Shown: piece by piece, positions 33,080 to 34,512 of the stretch
Layout: each line of letters begins with the position of its first letter
Position numbering within the stretch: the stretch's first letter is position 1
DNA from: an uncultured Bacteroidales bacterium
GTDB lineage: Bacteria; Bacteroidota; Bacteroidia; Bacteroidales; UBA932
DNA: 34,512 nucleotides
NCBI GenBank assembly: GCA_944322815.1
Contig: CALUQB010000030.1
Coordinates: 1 to 34,512, forward strand
Direction: 5' to 3'
Notes under the pieces: model-generated
The model's input: only the letters and a program-made list of their open reading frames with translations
What the model was told of the DNA's origin: nothing
Databases searched by the model: none
Program-made: the position numbers and the translations under genes

Positions 33080-34432
33080 ATGAAAGAAGACATATCGAGA
33101 AGGGAGTTTCTGAAGAGAACGGGAGCAGGCGCAGCGGCATTGGGTCTGGCAGCAGCAGGCTGCACGCCCGGAAAAGAACAGGAATTGCCGGAAGGCACTG
33201 GCGAAATGACGTTCAGGACGAATCCTGCGACCGGAGACCGGGTATCGCTTCTGGGCTACGGCTGCATGAGGTGGCCGATGACGACTGACGGCGACGGAAA
33301 CGAAATCATTGACCAGGAACAGGTGAACAGGCTTGTGGACAGGGCATTGGCGAGTGGAGTGAATTATTACGACACCTCGCCGGTGTATTGTCAGGGGCTG
33401 TCGGAAAAAGCCACGGCCATTGCCCTTTCAGGGCACCCGAGAGAATCTTATTTCCTGGCGACGAAGCTGTCGAATTTCAGCAATTGGTCGAGGGAAAATT
33501 CGATCCTGATGTACAGAAAGTCTTTCGAGAACCTGATGACGGACTATATCGACTATTATCTTCTGCATTCCGTCGGGAACGGCGGCAGTTCGCAATTCGA
33601 TGCGAGGTATGTGGATAACGGGATGATCGATTTCCTGATGAAAGAGCGTGAGGAGGGTCGTATCCGGAATCTTGGATTTTCCTATCATGGGGACAGGAAG
33701 ACTTTCGACTATGTGCTTGGCCTGCATGAGAAGGTGCATTGGGATTTCGTGCAGATACAGATGAATTATGTGGACTGGCGGCATGCTGCATCGCGGAATG
33801 TGGATGCGGAGTATCTTTATGCGGAGCTGGCGGACAGGGGGATTCCTGCCGTGATCATGGAGCCTCTGCTCGGAGGCCGTCTGAGCAATGTCCCTGAGTA
33901 TATTGCAGACCGTCTGAAAGAGCGCGATCCGTACAGCAGCGTGGCTTCCTGGGCTTTCAGGTTCGCGGGGACTTATCCGGATGTGCTGACTGTGCTGAGC
34001 GGGATGACCTATATGGAGCATCTGGAGGAAAATATCGGCACTTACTCCCCTCTCAGGCCGCTGAATGAGGATGACATAAGGTTTCTGGAGGAGACGGCAG
34101 TGCTGATGATGCAGTATCCTACCGTTCCTTGCAACGACTGCAAGTACTGCATGCCTTGCCCTTACGGGATAGATATCCCTGCCGTGCTGCTGCATTACAA
34201 CAAGTGCGTGAATGAGGGGAATATCGCCCGGGATCCGGGTTCTGAGGATTACCGGCGGGCACGCAGGGCCTATCTGGTGAGTTATGACAGGGCTGTGGAG
34301 AAGGTCCGCCAGGCGGATCACTGTATCGGGTGCAAGCAGTGTATTCCGCACTGCCCTCAGAGTATCGACATTCCGCACGAGCTGCACCGCATAGCCCGGT
34401 ATGTGGAGGAGTTGAAACGGAATCTAGTATAA
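33080..34432 (+). CDS. Tat-exported lipoprotein: aldo-keto reductase with two 4Fe-4S clusters
   Basis: This 450-residue protein has a Tat motif SRREFLK (6-12) and a lipobox-like AAAGC (Cys28). The aldo-keto reductase barrel keeps the tetrad as Asp98, Tyr103 (DTSPVYCQG), Lys129 and His163. A C-terminal ferredoxin region has CNDCKYCMPCPYG and CIGCKQCIPHCPQ, enough for two 4Fe-4S clusters. This class is common in anaerobes, and a substrate is not known. A ribosome site (AAAGGA) precedes the start, 29 nt after the polyferredoxin stop, so the pair is likely an operon in which the membrane polyferredoxin supplies or accepts electrons. Confidence 0.88.
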   Translation: MKEDISRREFLKRTGAGAAALGLAAAGCTPGKEQELPEGTGEMTFRTNPATGDRVSLLGYGCMRWPMTTDGDGNEIIDQEQVNRLVDRALASGVNYYDTSPVYCQGLSEKATAIALSGHPRESYFLATKLSNFSNWSRENSILMYRKSFENLMTDYIDYYLLHSVGNGGSSQFDARYVDNGMIDFLMKEREEGRIRNLGFSYHGDRKTFDYVLGLHEKVHWDFVQIQMNYVDWRHAASRNVDAEYLYAELADRGIPAVIMEPLLGGRLSNVPEYIADRLKERDPYSSVASWAFRFAGTYPDVLTVLSGMTYMEHLEENIGTYSPLRPLNEDDIRFLEETAVLMMQYPTVPCNDCKYCMPCPYGIDIPAVLLHYNKCVNEGNIARDPGSEDYRRARRAYLVSYDRAVEKVRQADHCIGCKQCIPHCPQSIDIPHELHRIARYVEELKRNLV

Positions 34433-34512
34433 GGCAGAAAACCGCAGTGTACTCCCGTACATGAGGATTTGCGAATCAAGTATAACGCAGAAAGCACCTT
34501 TTACCATCATTC
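34433..34512. other. Tail of the window, no feature recognised
   Basis: Only a weak stem TGTAC-TCCC-GTACA (34448-34461) is visible. It has no T-run, so I do not call it a terminator. Confidence 0.4.

Noticed and set aside
34448-34461. Terminator after the aldo-keto reductase gene
   Set aside because: A 5-bp stem without T-run is too weak.

Overview
The window looks like chromosomal DNA of a Bacteroidales bacterium (Bacteroidota), probably a gut or other anaerobic carbohydrate degrader. The evidence is a SusC/SusD/SusE-type outer-membrane set, many SPII lipoproteins with MKK-type starts, few strong Shine-Dalgarno sites, TAnnTTTG-like promoter boxes, DUF4832 and DUF4886 proteins, and a fimbrillin-like lipoprotein preceded by a very short ORF. 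I cannot assign genus or species from sequence alone.

Layout. (1) 1-799: non-coding, structured DNA. Five 52-53 bp tandem units each carry a 10-bp inverted repeat, followed by a G10 run and a purine-rich stretch with a canonical G-quadruplex motif. (2) 800-2551, minus: a 41-residue ORF coupled to a lipoprotein with a fimbrillin-like N-terminus and a SusE-like C-terminus. (3) 2743-19819, minus: a polysaccharide utilization locus (PUL). In transcription order it holds SusC, SusD, SusE, a structured terminator/leader region, two paralogous DUF4874/DUF4832 lipoproteins, a GH88 unsaturated glucuronyl hydrolase, a DUF4886 SGNH-like lipoprotein, a GH3 beta-glucosidase and a TlpA-like thioredoxin lipoprotein. 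(4) 20448-28146, plus: ExbB/TolQ, ExbD/TolR, TonB, an RsuA/RluB pseudouridine synthase with a 15-residue repeat tail, Era, ParC and shikimate kinase. (5) 28209-29948, minus: RecJ. (6) 30082-34432, plus: a MATE transporter, a NapH-NapG-like polyferredoxin fusion and a Tat-type ferredoxin/aldo-keto reductase.

How it fits together. SusCDE should bind and import an oligosaccharide, energised by a Ton motor such as the one encoded divergently next door. GH88 implies unsaturated uronic acid ends, and GH3 would remove exo-linked sugars, yet no polysaccharide lyase is recognisable. The twin DUF4832 proteins, which keep two Glu residues in GH-A-like contexts, are the obvious candidates for the missing or novel activity. 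No HTCS, ECF sigma/anti-sigma or SusR regulator gene is present.

The most interesting signals are a TGTGT-N4-ACACA-type palindrome found upstream of both SusC and the distant small-ORF/lipoprotein unit, with one copy at each place fused to an identical TAATTTTG box. Also notable are the short coupled peptide, the tandem duplication that carries a hairpin element with its gene, and a leader with mutually exclusive hairpins between SusE and the enzyme genes.
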